From Elusimicrobiota bacterium (GTDB lineage: Bacteria > Elusimicrobiota > Elusimicrobia > FEN-1173): DNA of 64,000 nucleotides. Made by a program: the position numbers and the translations under genes. The stretch lies in the NCBI GenBank assembly GCA_016788905.1, contig JAEURZ010000013.1, forward strand, positions 19,852 to 83,851, in the 5' to 3' direction. Shown here piece by piece: positions 16,931-26,060 of the stretch (within the stretch, counting starts at the first letter, position 1; every line of letters begins with the position of its first letter). The notes under the pieces are model-generated. The model was not told the origin of the DNA, did no database searches, and was given only the letters and a program-made list of their open reading frames with translations.

Positions 16931-18234
16931 ACAGAGAGACGAACTCGGTTTGACTGTCGCACGAGCCAAACAGACGCAGCCGCCATCATCCAAAACACCA
17001 GGGAAACCTCCGCGTCATCAAACGCCCGTTCCGTAATGTTGACGAAAAGGAAGGAAAGAAAAGACGCAAAAAAACAAAGGGAAAGGGCATTGATTGTTTC
17101 AGGAGCCCATTCGGGAAATGCTTGAGCGACAGAATTCCTTTTGCGAAAACAATTATTTCCGTTTTCCAATAAAACCCAAAGAAGCCAGCAGGACACCACG
17201 AGGCCAGGGATTCCCATTTCCGCTAATCTTTGAAGGTAATAATTATGGAGGTCACCCGCCTGACCTTTTGGATTCGGGGGAAAATCTGATTCATCTTTGT
17301 AATGTTCCACGGCTCGTTTGATTTGGCCCGGTCCCACGCCTAAAAGTGGATGACGAGAGAACACGTAGAGTCCACCCTTCCAGATGGCAAGCCTATGGTT
17401 TTCTTTAAAGCGTTGCGCATCGAAGATGTCTCCCATTTTAATACGGGAAGCGGGGTAAATAAAGACCAGGGATAGGATAAAGAGCATCGGAACCAGCAAA
17501 CGAACACGTCGTGGATGAATGACGAAGATAAAGAGCAACCCGATTCCCCCGGCCAATATCGGCCCCCGTTCCGCCGCAAACACCAAGGCCGCACCGGAAA
17601 GAAGAAACCCAACCAAACACATAAGAATCTTCTCCTTTTTTTCAAGAAGAAGGGCTCCCATAAAAAAGAATGGGGGTAAAAGGAGATGGCTATACGTCAT
17701 TAGATGGAGGGACCCATGAATCCGATTATCTTTCGGGGAAAGTGAAATAACTTTTTGCCAATAAAACGAAAGACGTTGAAACCAGGCCGGAATCTCCCCC
17801 CCTTTAAAGTCATACACTCCTTCCCAGAGGATGAATTGTCCCCAACCGTAGAGAACATTGAGACCCGCGCCCACACCCAGCCCACAAAGGACGGACGGGA
17901 TGAGGCGCCCTCCATAAGAAAAAAGTAGAAAGTAAAATAATAAGGGATGCTGAAAATTTACCGCTTTTTTTAAGCTTTCAATCGGGGAATACCCCACTAA
18001 ACCAGCCAAAAACCACACGGACAAATAGCAGACCAGAACAAGGTCAAAAGGTGTGTGATGAATAGATATAGACGTTTTTTTTCGAACCAAATCGGCTACC
18101 CACAACAGGAAAAGAATGACGAGAAAGATGTTCGTTGCAGCAATCGAGAAAAAAGGAGAAAACCCCAAGAGGAACACCAAAAGCCGGTGAAAAAATCCAA
18201 TGTCATTGACCGGGCGGTCCACACGCGTCGTCAC
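16927..18234 (-). CDS. O-antigen ligase/polymerase-family membrane protein (WaaL/Wzy)
   Basis: About 435 residues with ten or more hydrophobic segments, a large periplasmic loop holding HPLLGVGPGQIKRA and NPKGQAGDLHNYYLQRLAEMGIPG. That is the Wzy_C signature (H at the end of the loop, then LQ.L.E.G) shared by O-antigen ligases and polymerases. The frame extends upstream into the dehydratase gene, so I place the start at a GTG at 18234, ten bases from the end of that gene; a GTG at 18222 is an alternative. It acts at the periplasmic face of the inner membrane, either polymerising repeat units or joining them to lipid A core. A second Wzy-like protein is encoded at 37259, so one may polymerise and the other ligate. 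Confidence 0.82.
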   Translation of the reverse strand: MTTRVDRPVNDIGFFHRLLVFLLGFSPFFSIAATNIFLVILFLLWVADLVRKKTSISIHHTPFDLVLVCYLSVWFLAGLVGYSPIESLKKAVNFQHPLLFYFLLFSYGGRLIPSVLCGLGVGAGLNVLYGWGQFILWEGVYDFKGGEIPAWFQRLSFYWQKVISLSPKDNRIHGSLHLMTYSHLLLPPFFFMGALLLEKKEKILMCLVGFLLSGAALVFAAERGPILAGGIGLLFIFVIHPRRVRLLVPMLFILSLVFIYPASRIKMGDIFDAQRFKENHRLAIWKGGLYVFSRHPLLGVGPGQIKRAVEHYKDESDFPPNPKGQAGDLHNYYLQRLAEMGIPGLVVSCWLLWVLLENGNNCFRKRNSVAQAFPEWAPETINALSLCFFASFLSFLFVNITERAFDDAEVSLVFWMMAAASVWLVRQSNRVRLSV

Positions 18235-18241
18235 TAAAAAG

Positions 18242-20137
18242 TCACCGGTGCCGAGGGGGTTGAGGGGCACGCTCAAAGGAATACTCAGGGATCCAGTCTC
18301 GAAGCCCTCGCTTAACCTCTTCATCCGAAAGGATCGGAGTTTGTTCAATCCAGTTGCACAAATCATTAAGAAAGGTGGGGGAGACTTCCCTTGCCCGAGC
18401 AATACGCACTTTAGAGTGGTGAGTGGGGAGAGTTTTCTCTTCGTCCGCCAGTAGCTCTTCCTTTATTTTTTCGCCCGCCCGAAGACCGGTAAAAACGATT
18501 TTTATTTCGTCATGTTTAAATCCAGAGAGGCGAATCATGTCCTGAGCGAGGTCAAGAATTTTGACAGGAGATCCCATATCGAGGACAAAGAGCTCGCCCC
18601 CCTTTCCCATGAGCCCGGCCTGAAGCACCAACTGGGCTGCTTCCGGGATCAACATGAAATACCGTGTCATATCAGGATGAGTGACGGTCAAAGGCCCCCC
18701 ACGCGCAATCTGTTCTTTGAATTTGGGAATAACGCTTCCGGTACTCCCAAGCACATTCCCGAACCGAACAACAACGAACTGTGTCTTGCCAACGGAATGA
18801 AGCCCTTGACAAACCATTTCGGCCAATCGTTTTGTCGCCCCCATCACGTTGGTGGGGTTCACAGCCTTGTCAGAAGAGATAAAGACAAATTTTTCCACCC
18901 CCTGACGAATCGCAGCGTGAGCGGTATTGAGGGTTCCCAATACATTGTTGCGGACGGCTTCCCAACAATTGTCATTTTCCATGAGGGGGACGTGTTTATA
19001 CGCCGCCGCATGAAAGACAACCTGGGGAGAGAAACGTTGAAACAACTCATCCAAACGACGAGGATCTCGAACATCGGCGGACAACGCGATGATGGGAATG
19101 GATGGAAAGTGCTCAAAAAACTCTTGTTCGATGCGATAAAGGGCGAATTCGTTGGATTCCAATAGCATCAACTTTGAAGGAGAGAACCGGGCGATTTGAC
19201 GACAAAGTTCCGATCCAATGGATCCTCCCGCCCCCGTTACTAAAACGGCCCGATTCGTCAACAAACCGTGTAAACCTGCTTCATCAAGCTTGACCCGGCC
19301 ACGACCTAACAAATCCTCCAACTCCACTCGGCGAATTTGGGAAACACTGAGCCGCCCCGTCAGCAGATCTTCCAACCGTGGCACTGTCAAAACAGTTAAC
19401 CCCGCCGCATTGGCGGCTTCCACAACTGTTCGGCGACGCCAGGGAGAGGCGGAGGGCATAGCCAGAATCACTTGGGTCACATCGTATTTTTTAGCACATC
19501 CCGCCAGTTCCGAAACAGCGCCAAGCACGGTGACCCCGGACAGCATCCGGCCTTTTTTCTGGGGATCATCGTCCAGCAGCCCCACCACTTCCCACTCGCT
19601 TCCACGAAAGAGCTCTCGAAGAAGTCGAGACGCCGATTGCCCTGCTCCTAAGACCAACACAGGCGTGGCCGAAAGTTTTCGGATGGGGATGAGATGCCCG
19701 TCTTTCCAAGATCGATAAAGAAAACGACTTCCCCCCATAAACGTGATCAATAATATGGGGTCCAAAAGGAGCACCGATCTCGGCACTTGTTCCAACCGAC
19801 GATAAAGGAAAAGGGCCATCACAAAGGCTAAGGTGGAAACCAGAACGGCCAGCACGATACGTCTCAGGTCTGGAAGGCTCGCGAAACGCCAAAGACTCCG
19901 GTAGAGCCCAAATCCCCAAAAAACGACGCCTTGAACACTCACGACAATCACCAAAGACCAGAGCAAACTTTCTTTGTTTGAGTCAGGAATAGAAAAATTA
20001 AATCGGAAATGGAATGCCAATAGCCACGCCAGTCCCGCGACCAATAAATCGTGGAGGAATACGATGGCTTTTTTAAAATGCATAAGAAAAGGACTTTCGA
20101 GAAAAAGAGGATCCCTCATTGGGATATCGTTGATCAC
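18242..20137 (-). CDS. Membrane-bound nucleotide-sugar 4,6-dehydratase (WbpM/CapD/PglF family)
   Basis: A 631-residue protein with 4-5 N-terminal membrane helices (about 20-130), a Rossmann-like linker domain (VLVLGAGQSASRLLREL), and a C-terminal SDR domain with TGAGGSIGSELCRQI near residue 300. The active-site region reads SSDKAVNPTNVMGATKR, lacking the usual catalytic Tyr, as is characteristic of WbpM. The family converts UDP-GlcNAc to its 4-keto-6-deoxy form, the entry to QuiNAc, FucNAc or bacillosamine-type sugars. The GTG at 20137 overlaps the Wzz stop (GTGA); an ATG at 20119 is possible. Among its neighbours are two epimerases and aminotransferases that could use the keto product. Confidence 0.92.
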   Translation of the reverse strand: MINDIPMRDPLFLESPFLMHFKKAIVFLHDLLVAGLAWLLAFHFRFNFSIPDSNKESLLWSLVIVVSVQGVVFWGFGLYRSLWRFASLPDLRRIVLAVLVSTLAFVMALFLYRRLEQVPRSVLLLDPILLITFMGGSRFLYRSWKDGHLIPIRKLSATPVLVLGAGQSASRLLRELFRGSEWEVVGLLDDDPQKKGRMLSGVTVLGAVSELAGCAKKYDVTQVILAMPSASPWRRRTVVEAANAAGLTVLTVPRLEDLLTGRLSVSQIRRVELEDLLGRGRVKLDEAGLHGLLTNRAVLVTGAGGSIGSELCRQIARFSPSKLMLLESNEFALYRIEQEFFEHFPSIPIIALSADVRDPRRLDELFQRFSPQVVFHAAAYKHVPLMENDNCWEAVRNNVLGTLNTAHAAIRQGVEKFVFISSDKAVNPTNVMGATKRLAEMVCQGLHSVGKTQFVVVRFGNVLGSTGSVIPKFKEQIARGGPLTVTHPDMTRYFMLIPEAAQLVLQAGLMGKGGELFVLDMGSPVKILDLAQDMIRLSGFKHDEIKIVFTGLRAGEKIKEELLADEEKTLPTHHSKVRIARAREVSPTFLNDLCNWIEQTPILSDEEVKRGLRDWIPEYSFERAPQPPRHR

Positions 20138-21405
20138 CCATGATTTAAAAAAATGGAGGATACGCCAGGTTTGACTCTAAAGGAGAAAAAAATGAATACC
20201 CCCAAGAACCCAAGGAAGGAAAAAAAACTTGTGGCCGCCTTGACCTTTGTCTTTTCCCCAGGGACAACCGCCTGGCTCGCTATCCGAACATTAGCCATTG
20301 GGACACTGCCGGCAAGTCTCGTTTCACCCATATTGGAACAAATGGCTATAAAACTCTTATTTGCGATCTCATAATCACGTTCCAACCGATCTAACGAAAC
20401 AGAAGAGGTGATTATAGCCCCGGAAATTCTGTCGATTAATGTTTTGTTTTCCTTTATGCTATTTTTGAGTTGGTTCCTACGAAAAACAAGAGTCTCTTGA
20501 TCCACCGCCATATCGCTAATTTTCTTCTGCAGGTCCAGATACAGAGGATTTGCCCCATAAGTAATAATCCCCTGAATTTTGGTTCCGGACTCCACTCCAA
20601 GAGGGAATTCACGTAAGGGAAGAACGTCCTGATTCCCACCTGCCACAGGCGCATTTGGGAAAATCAATTTATGTTTCTTCATCTCCTCTTTCATCACGGG
20701 AAGCGTATATGAATTTTGATCAATGGCAGGATCAATGAGCATCAGCTCTTTTATTTGACCAATAACCATGGACTGCCGAGATTCAAGCTCAGCTTGTTGA
20801 ATAGCTAACTGCGGTTTAAGTCGTTTAATTTGAGATTGAAGACCCTCCATTTCATGACACAATTTCTCATAGGGGCCCCCCAACAATGCGTCCCCCTTTT
20901 GAAACATTTCGGCACGTTGTTGGCCCAAAACATCGACAACAGCTTGCGCCCAAAAATTAACCCCTTGGATAGATTCCTTGGCAGAGCTCGATGTGGCCTG
21001 TAAACGCAACAACCGTGTATTATGAATACTCCTGGCAGAAAAAGAAACTGGGGTGTTCAGCCCCTTTTCGTTAAGTCGGGAAGTGACCGTATTCAAAACA
21101 TTTTGGGTTTCGGCGAGGACTTCAACCGTTTTCACCTGACTTGTTGAGTCACTTTTTGCAGCCAAGAAATCAGAGTCCGCCCGGGAGTCCAATACTTTTT
21201 GAATGGGGTTTGTCGAAACCTCAAGAAAGGCTTCCGAAATATAGTCTATCCGCAGATGGGATCCAATAAAAAAACCAAGTATCCCGCCCACGAATCCTCC
21301 CACAAGGGCTCGAAGAAGGATACGCCCCCCCACGCGCAAAAACTCAATCAATTCGGACGCCCCGATTTGAATAACAGGACCTTCATGGTCCGCGGATTTT
21401 TCCAT
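20134..21405 (-). CDS. Wzz-family polysaccharide chain-length determinant
   Basis: About 423 residues with the polysaccharide co-polymerase layout: a short cytosolic N-terminus, a Gly-rich membrane helix (about 30-50), a periplasmic alpha/beta plus long coiled-coil region (LCHEMEGLQSQIKRLKPQLA and LVFRRNQLKNSIKENKTLIDRI), a Pro-containing segment (ASQAVVPGEKTKVKA) and a second C-terminal membrane helix. No tyrosine-kinase domain is present. The ATG at 21405 has AAGGG six bases upstream; the frame upstream of it covers the divergent promoter region and is not real. It sets the number of repeat units polymerised by a Wzy protein. It is the first gene of block A. Confidence 0.85.
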   Translation of the reverse strand: MEKSADHEGPVIQIGASELIEFLRVGGRILLRALVGGFVGGILGFFIGSHLRIDYISEAFLEVSTNPIQKVLDSRADSDFLAAKSDSTSQVKTVEVLAETQNVLNTVTSRLNEKGLNTPVSFSARSIHNTRLLRLQATSSSAKESIQGVNFWAQAVVDVLGQQRAEMFQKGDALLGGPYEKLCHEMEGLQSQIKRLKPQLAIQQAELESRQSMVIGQIKELMLIDPAIDQNSYTLPVMKEEMKKHKLIFPNAPVAGGNQDVLPLREFPLGVESGTKIQGIITYGANPLYLDLQKKISDMAVDQETLVFRRNQLKNSIKENKTLIDRISGAIITSSVSLDRLERDYEIANKSFIAICSNMGETRLAGSVPMANVRIASQAVVPGEKTKVKAATSFFSFLGFLGVFIFFSFRVKPGVSSIFLNHG

Positions 21406-21514
21406 AGGTTTCCCTTTCCAGGGGATGGAGTGAAGCCCCCCTTGGGCACAAACGAGAGAAAAAATTCTGTGCGCAAATACTACAATAAGCTGAGACACTT
21501 GGCACACCAATGGA

Positions 21515-21543
21515 TTGCAGGAAATAAAAACATAAGGCATAAT
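21515..21543 (+). promoter_or_regulatory. Candidate promoter of block B
   Basis: TTGCAG (21515-21520) and CATAAT (21538-21543) are separated by 17 bases, about 60 bases before the ATG at 21603, which has AAAGG at a good distance. The -10 box is embedded in GGCATAATCC, similar to those before metK and acnA. The whole 197-base gap (21406-21602) separates divergent units, so the block A promoter must also lie here; on the minus strand I see only a weak candidate. Confidence 0.45.
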
Positions 21544-21602
21544 CCGATTCTGGCGACGAAACCCAAAGCAAACAGGAAGCACATCACTCTTCAAAGGAAT
21601 CC

Positions 21603-22586
21603 ATGAATAATTTTCCCTATAAAAAAGCCTTGGTGACTGGCGGCGCAGGATTTATCGGGAGTCACGTGGTTGAAGCTTTGGTAAAGATGGGCGTTGAAAC
21701 CATTAGTATTGATAATTACTTTGCTGGCAAACCGATTAATCTCGCCCATCTGAAGGGGTACGATAATTTTCATGAAGTCAATTGCGATATAACAAACGAT
21801 CATGACCTTGAAAAACATTTCCCAGGCGTGGATGTTGTTTTTCATCAGGCGGCTTCAAAAAAAACAATCTGCATGAAAGATCCGAGGAAAGACCTCGAGA
21901 TCAATGGCACCGGAACGTTTAATCTCCTCGAACTTGCGGTTAAATACAAAATTAAAAAATTCGTTCATGCGTCCACCGGTTCTGTTTATGGGGAACCTAT
22001 TGTTTTCCCTCAAGACGAAAACCACCCTCTTGCCCCAGTTTCGTATTACGGCGTCAGCAAGCTGGCTGGGGAGCGGTATGTGAAAGTGTTTGATCATCTG
22101 TACGGTCTCAATACAACGATTCTTCGCTATTTTCACATTTATGGCCCTCGCCAAGAATCAAGTGATGTCGGTGGGGTCGTTTCTATTTACGTCCGGAGTT
22201 TACTAACAGGGCAACCGATCACGATCTTTGGAGATGGAACGCAGATGCGATCTTTTACGTATATTGATGACGTGGTTCAAGCCAATCTTCGATCAGCGAC
22301 AGCTGAAAAATCCAGGGGTCAAGTTTACAATTGCACTTCCGGAATTCAGGTGACCATTGGCCAATTGGCATCAATGGTGGCCACCTGCTTAGAAATTCCA
22401 TCCCCTGATGTTCGATATGGAGATTGGACACCCGGTGACATCAAATTTTTTAATGTCGATAATTCAAAAATAAAAAACGATCTGGGGCTTTCCTTTTTAA
22501 CGGATTTCAAACAGGGGTTGCAAAGGACCGTTGACTGGGGAAAGGATTTCTTTCTTGACAAAATAGGGCATGCACAAAAATCTTAA
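21603..22586 (+). CDS. NAD-dependent sugar-nucleotide epimerase/dehydratase (extended SDR)
   Basis: A 327-residue extended SDR. ALVTGGAGFIGSHVVEAL (residues 9-26) binds NAD; STGSVYGEP and VSYYGVSKLAGERY carry the catalytic Ser and Tyr-x3-Lys; RYFHIYGPRQ and FGDGTQMRSFTYIDDVV follow. This is the pattern of UDP-glucose/UDP-GlcNAc 4-epimerases and related enzymes. The start has AAAGG five bases upstream. It is the first gene of block B and overlaps the GT2 gene by 17 bases. It differs clearly in sequence from the epimerase at 8707, so the locus may interconvert two different nucleotide sugars. Confidence 0.87.
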   Translation: MNNFPYKKALVTGGAGFIGSHVVEALVKMGVETISIDNYFAGKPINLAHLKGYDNFHEVNCDITNDHDLEKHFPGVDVVFHQAASKKTICMKDPRKDLEINGTGTFNLLELAVKYKIKKFVHASTGSVYGEPIVFPQDENHPLAPVSYYGVSKLAGERYVKVFDHLYGLNTTILRYFHIYGPRQESSDVGGVVSIYVRSLLTGQPITIFGDGTQMRSFTYIDDVVQANLRSATAEKSRGQVYNCTSGIQVTIGQLASMVATCLEIPSPDVRYGDWTPGDIKFFNVDNSKIKNDLGLSFLTDFKQGLQRTVDWGKDFFLDKIGHAQKS

Positions 22587-23511
22587 AATTTCCGTTGTTA
22601 TTCCGGCCTACAACGAGAACGATCTTATAACAGAAACTCTTGAAGGTGTTCCCGAATTCGTCGATTCAATTTTTGTTATTAATGACGGAAGCACCGATGA
22701 CACCGCCTCCCGCATCAAGCAACGCCAGCGTGTCGACAGCCGAATCATTCTCATTCATCATGAGGCCAATAAAGGCCTGGGGCAAAGCTTGATTGACGGC
22801 TACTTAGCCAGCGCAAAATCCGACGGCGACGTCACCGCCATCATGGCGGGAGATAACCAAATGCATCCGAGTGACCTGCCAAAGATGATTGATGCTCTTT
22901 TGGCCACCCAAGCGGATTACATCAAAGGGAATCGCCTCCTGCACCGCAACATTGATTCCATGCCCACGTATCGTTTCTTCGGGAATGCAATTCTCACCAT
23001 TCTAACGAAATTCGCGACCGGGTATTATTCGATCATGGACCCCCAATGCGGTTACACGCTCATTCGCAATTCAGCCCTACGCAATATTCCCATTGAACGA
23101 ATGACCCGCGGATATGGATATAACGCGGACATTTTATGTATGCTCAACATTGAGGGCTTTCGTGCGACAGACATTGAAGTGCAACCGGTTTATGGTCGAG
23201 AAAAAAGCAAAATAAAGTTATGGAAATACATTCCCAAAACATCGCTCTTACTGATACACCTTTTTTTTAGACGCCTCTGGGGAAAATATGTTGTTCGAGA
23301 TTTTCACCCCCTTGTTTTATTCTACGCATTCGCGTTTATTAACATCGTGTTCATTATCATACCAATGACCGTGCGTTTTTTTTACTATTTTTACCTTTAC
23401 GGCGAAGCCCCAAAAACCACACTCCTGATTTTGACCTCCTCTTTGATGACCACCATCCAAACGATCCTTTTTGCCCTCTGGATGGACATGCACCACGGGC
23501 AAAAACCATAA
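22570..23511 (+). CDS. Membrane-anchored glycosyltransferase, GT2 family (DPM1/GtrB-like)
   Basis: A 313-residue GT-A enzyme. ISVVIPAYNENDLI (8-21), FVINDGSTDDT (35-45) and AGDNQMHPSDL, with its metal-binding acidic residue, are typical of dolichyl/undecaprenyl-phosphate sugar transferases. MDPQCGYTLIRNSAL is the acceptor-side motif of the same group. Two C-terminal hydrophobic segments (about 245-305) anchor it in the inner membrane. It may load a sugar onto undecaprenyl phosphate or extend the repeat unit. It overlaps the epimerase gene by 17 bases and ends 6 bases before the amidotransferase fusion, so it belongs to the block B operon. Confidence 0.88.
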   Translation: MHKNLKISVVIPAYNENDLITETLEGVPEFVDSIFVINDGSTDDTASRIKQRQRVDSRIILIHHEANKGLGQSLIDGYLASAKSDGDVTAIMAGDNQMHPSDLPKMIDALLATQADYIKGNRLLHRNIDSMPTYRFFGNAILTILTKFATGYYSIMDPQCGYTLIRNSALRNIPIERMTRGYGYNADILCMLNIEGFRATDIEVQPVYGREKSKIKLWKYIPKTSLLLIHLFFRRLWGKYVVRDFHPLVLFYAFAFINIVFIIIPMTVRFFYYFYLYGEAPKTTLLILTSSLMTTIQTILFALWMDMHHGQKP

Positions 23512-23517
23512 CATCCT

Positions 23518-25503
23518 ATGTGCGGAATATTTGGAATCACTCACCTGACCGCTCAGTCACTCCCAATCAATCAATATCGAAGCATCCTAAAGGAACTCTT
23601 CCTTTTCTCAGAATCGCGCGGAAAAGAAGCCTCTGGGCTGGCTCTAAGCACGGGGGAAAGAATTCATGTTTTGAAAGGGGCAGTGTCCGCATCGGAATTT
23701 ACCAAAAAACCCGTTTTCCGCGCTGCGTGCGCAGCCATTTCTCCTTATGCCATTGGTCATTCGCGATTGGTAACGAATGGGAACCAACTCAACGAATACA
23801 ACAATCAACCGGTTGTAAAAGAAGGCAGCGTTTGCGTCCACAATGGAATTATTGTTAACGACACCTCCCTCTGGGCACAATTCCACCAACTCAGCCGAGC
23901 CCTTGAAGTTGACACGGAAATAATCCCAACCCTCTTCAATCACTTCTATCAAATGGGGTTTACAGAAGAAACTTCTTTGGCCAAAGTTTTTTCGCTTATT
24001 GAAGGCACAGCCTCTGTGGCATTTTTTCCCCAGAGCAGCCACAGCGTGATTCTCGCCACAAACAACGGATCCCTTTATTACCTGAGAAATGAATATTTCT
24101 GTGTTTTTGCTTCAGAGGAAATAATTCTTCAAAGAATATCGCGCAACCACAAGGTGCTGCGGGGTCCTATTTCACAAGTATCCCCTCAACAAGCAATCCA
24201 TATTAATAACAATAACCTCGCTGATCCCTTAACCTTTTTTAAAATGACCACCAATAAAAATGAAGCCCCATTGAACCGCGTCCCCCTTGGAGGCACACCA
24301 AAAATCCATACCATTACTATTACAAACGTTTCCAATCATTCGAAAACCCCACCACAAAAAACAAACACCCCGATTTCAGAAGGAGAGCGGACTCACTATA
24401 ATAGGGAACACGTGTCCGTTGCTAAACTCAAGCGATGTTCTCGTTGCGTTTTACCCGAGACAATGCCTTTCATCCGTTTCGATCCGTCAGGGGTATGCAA
24501 CTATTGCTTGAACCACGTCTCTCAACCCATTCAAGGCGAAGAAAAGCTCCAACAACGCGTTACCCCTTTTCACACGAAAGGGAGGGTGAATTGCCTTGTC
24601 ACCCTCAGCGGAGGTCGTGACAGTAGTTTCGGCCTCCATTATGTCAAAAACATTCTTAAACTCAACCCAGTTTCTTACACTTACGACTGGGGAATGGTCA
24701 CCGATTTAGCTCGACGAAATCAGGCGAGGCTGTGCGGCAAACTGGGAATTGAACACATCCTTGTTTCAGCCGATATCACAAAGAAACGCACCAATATCCG
24801 CAACAATGTCTTGGCTTGGCTCAAGAAACCGTCACTCGGAACCATCCCACTATTTATGGCCGGTGATAAACAATATTTTTATTACACAAACAAGATTCGA
24901 AAACAACTCGGTCTTGATCTGGTTTTTTTATGTGAAAACATGCTTGAAAACACGGGGTTTAAATCTGGTTTTTGTGGGATTCCGCCCACATTCAAACGGA
25001 ATCATACCTACACGTTATCTCTCCTCAATAAACTCAAAATGGCTTTTTTTTATGCCCAAGAATACGCCACGAATCCTGCTTACTTAAATTCCTCTCTGGT
25101 TGATACAATGGGCGCCTTCGTTTCCTATTATTTTATTCCGCACAATTACATCAACCTTTTTGATTATGTCCCTTGGGACGAAAAACGCATTGACGCCACT
25201 CTCGCCCAATACCATTGGGAGAAAGCAACAGACACGAATAGCACCTGGCGTATTGGGGATGGAACCGCGGCCTTTTATAATTTCATTTATTATCACATTG
25301 CTGGATTTACCGAGAATGATACTTTTCGCAGCAATCAAATTCGGGAAGGGATGATCACACGTGAACAAGCGATAAATACGATTGCCCAAGAAAACCAGCC
25401 CAGATTTGAATCCATTAGATGGTATTGCGATACCATTGGGATCGATATGCGGAACACAATTGAGACAATATTAAAAATCCCGCCACTATCTCAATTCAAA
25501 TAG
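23518..25503 (+). CDS. Class II glutamine amidotransferase fused to a WbpG/PseA-type sugar amidotransferase synthetase
   Basis: A 661-residue two-domain protein. Residues 1-250 are an Ntn-hydrolase glutaminase: MCGIFGI with the catalytic Cys2, SESRGKEASG, IGHSRLVTNG and VHNGIIVN. After a linker (about 250-300), CSRCVLPETMPFIRF and GVCNYC form the CxxC/CxxC zinc-like motif of N-acetyl sugar amidotransferases. The ATP-pyrophosphatase loop TLSGGRDSSFGLHYV follows near residue 363. It would release ammonia from glutamine and use it to amidate an adenylated sugar acetamido or carboxyl group. Known WbpG/PseA enzymes take ammonia from separate HisH/HisF-type partners, which block C has; here an unrelated glutaminase is built in. 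This is not AsnB: the C-terminal half matches WbpG, not asparagine synthetase. The substrate is unknown. Confidence 0.85.
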   Translation: MCGIFGITHLTAQSLPINQYRSILKELFLFSESRGKEASGLALSTGERIHVLKGAVSASEFTKKPVFRAACAAISPYAIGHSRLVTNGNQLNEYNNQPVVKEGSVCVHNGIIVNDTSLWAQFHQLSRALEVDTEIIPTLFNHFYQMGFTEETSLAKVFSLIEGTASVAFFPQSSHSVILATNNGSLYYLRNEYFCVFASEEIILQRISRNHKVLRGPISQVSPQQAIHINNNNLADPLTFFKMTTNKNEAPLNRVPLGGTPKIHTITITNVSNHSKTPPQKTNTPISEGERTHYNREHVSVAKLKRCSRCVLPETMPFIRFDPSGVCNYCLNHVSQPIQGEEKLQQRVTPFHTKGRVNCLVTLSGGRDSSFGLHYVKNILKLNPVSYTYDWGMVTDLARRNQARLCGKLGIEHILVSADITKKRTNIRNNVLAWLKKPSLGTIPLFMAGDKQYFYYTNKIRKQLGLDLVFLCENMLENTGFKSGFCGIPPTFKRNHTYTLSLLNKLKMAFFYAQEYATNPAYLNSSLVDTMGAFVSYYFIPHNYINLFDYVPWDEKRIDATLAQYHWEKATDTNSTWRIGDGTAAFYNFIYYHIAGFTENDTFRSNQIREGMITREQAINTIAQENQPRFESIRWYCDTIGIDMRNTIETILKIPPLSQFK

Positions 25504-25504
25504 C

Positions 25505-26059
25505 ATGAATCCACGGTTCACGGTTCCGAATGAACAAATGCGTACATTGAAAAATTGCATATTACATGCTGCCTATTTATCGGTGTACGGGGTATTCAAA
25601 TATTCATCTTTCCCGTTAATCAATTACGTTCGTTTTGTGATTTTATATCTATTTTCCTGGGGGAGAATACAATCGATTTCAATTTCCGATGGTGTCATGA
25701 TTTGGTTCCCCTGGAAGACCCGAATAAAGAAGAATGTGTCTCTTAATCAAGGCGTCATCATCGACGGATTTGGAGGAGTGGAAATTGAGGAAGGTGTCCG
25801 CATTGCTCCTTATGTGTGCATCAATACCGCGGACCATGGGTTTGATAACCCCAATCGATTCATCATGCATCAAGACTATACCATTGGTCGTGTCACCATT
25901 GAAAAGGATGTTTGGATAGGCGCCGGAGCCATAATTAATAAAGGGGTCACAATTGGGGCAAACAGCATCATCGGGAGTGGAGCGGTGGTGACGAAAGACA
26001 TACCCCAAAAATCAATCGCAGCAGGGATCCCCGCACGGGTCATACAGATTCGTACTTAG
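25505..26059 (+). CDS. Sugar O-/N-acyltransferase, left-handed beta-helix (WbbJ/LacA-like)
   Basis: A 184-residue hexapeptide-repeat acyltransferase. After about 75 residues with a hydrophobic segment come repeats such as VSLNQGVIIDGFGGVEIEEGVRIAPYV. The catalytic His lies in NTADHGF, and VWIGAGAIINKGVTIGANSIIGSGAVVTKDIP is the usual terminal coil, ending with AGIPARVIQ. It probably uses acetyl-CoA to acetylate a sugar of the repeat unit in the cytosol. It starts one base after the stop of the amidotransferase fusion and ends two bases before the flippase gene, so it is coupled to both. Confidence 0.87.
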   Translation: MNPRFTVPNEQMRTLKNCILHAAYLSVYGVFKYSSFPLINYVRFVILYLFSWGRIQSISISDGVMIWFPWKTRIKKNVSLNQGVIIDGFGGVEIEEGVRIAPYVCINTADHGFDNPNRFIMHQDYTIGRVTIEKDVWIGAGAIINKGVTIGANSIIGSGAVVTKDIPQKSIAAGIPARVIQIRT

Positions 26060-26060
26060 A

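Noticed and set aside
18512..19165. A 217-codon plus-strand frame inside the WbpM/CapD-type gene.
   Set aside because: Antisense to the conserved SDR domain, with no homology-like motif.
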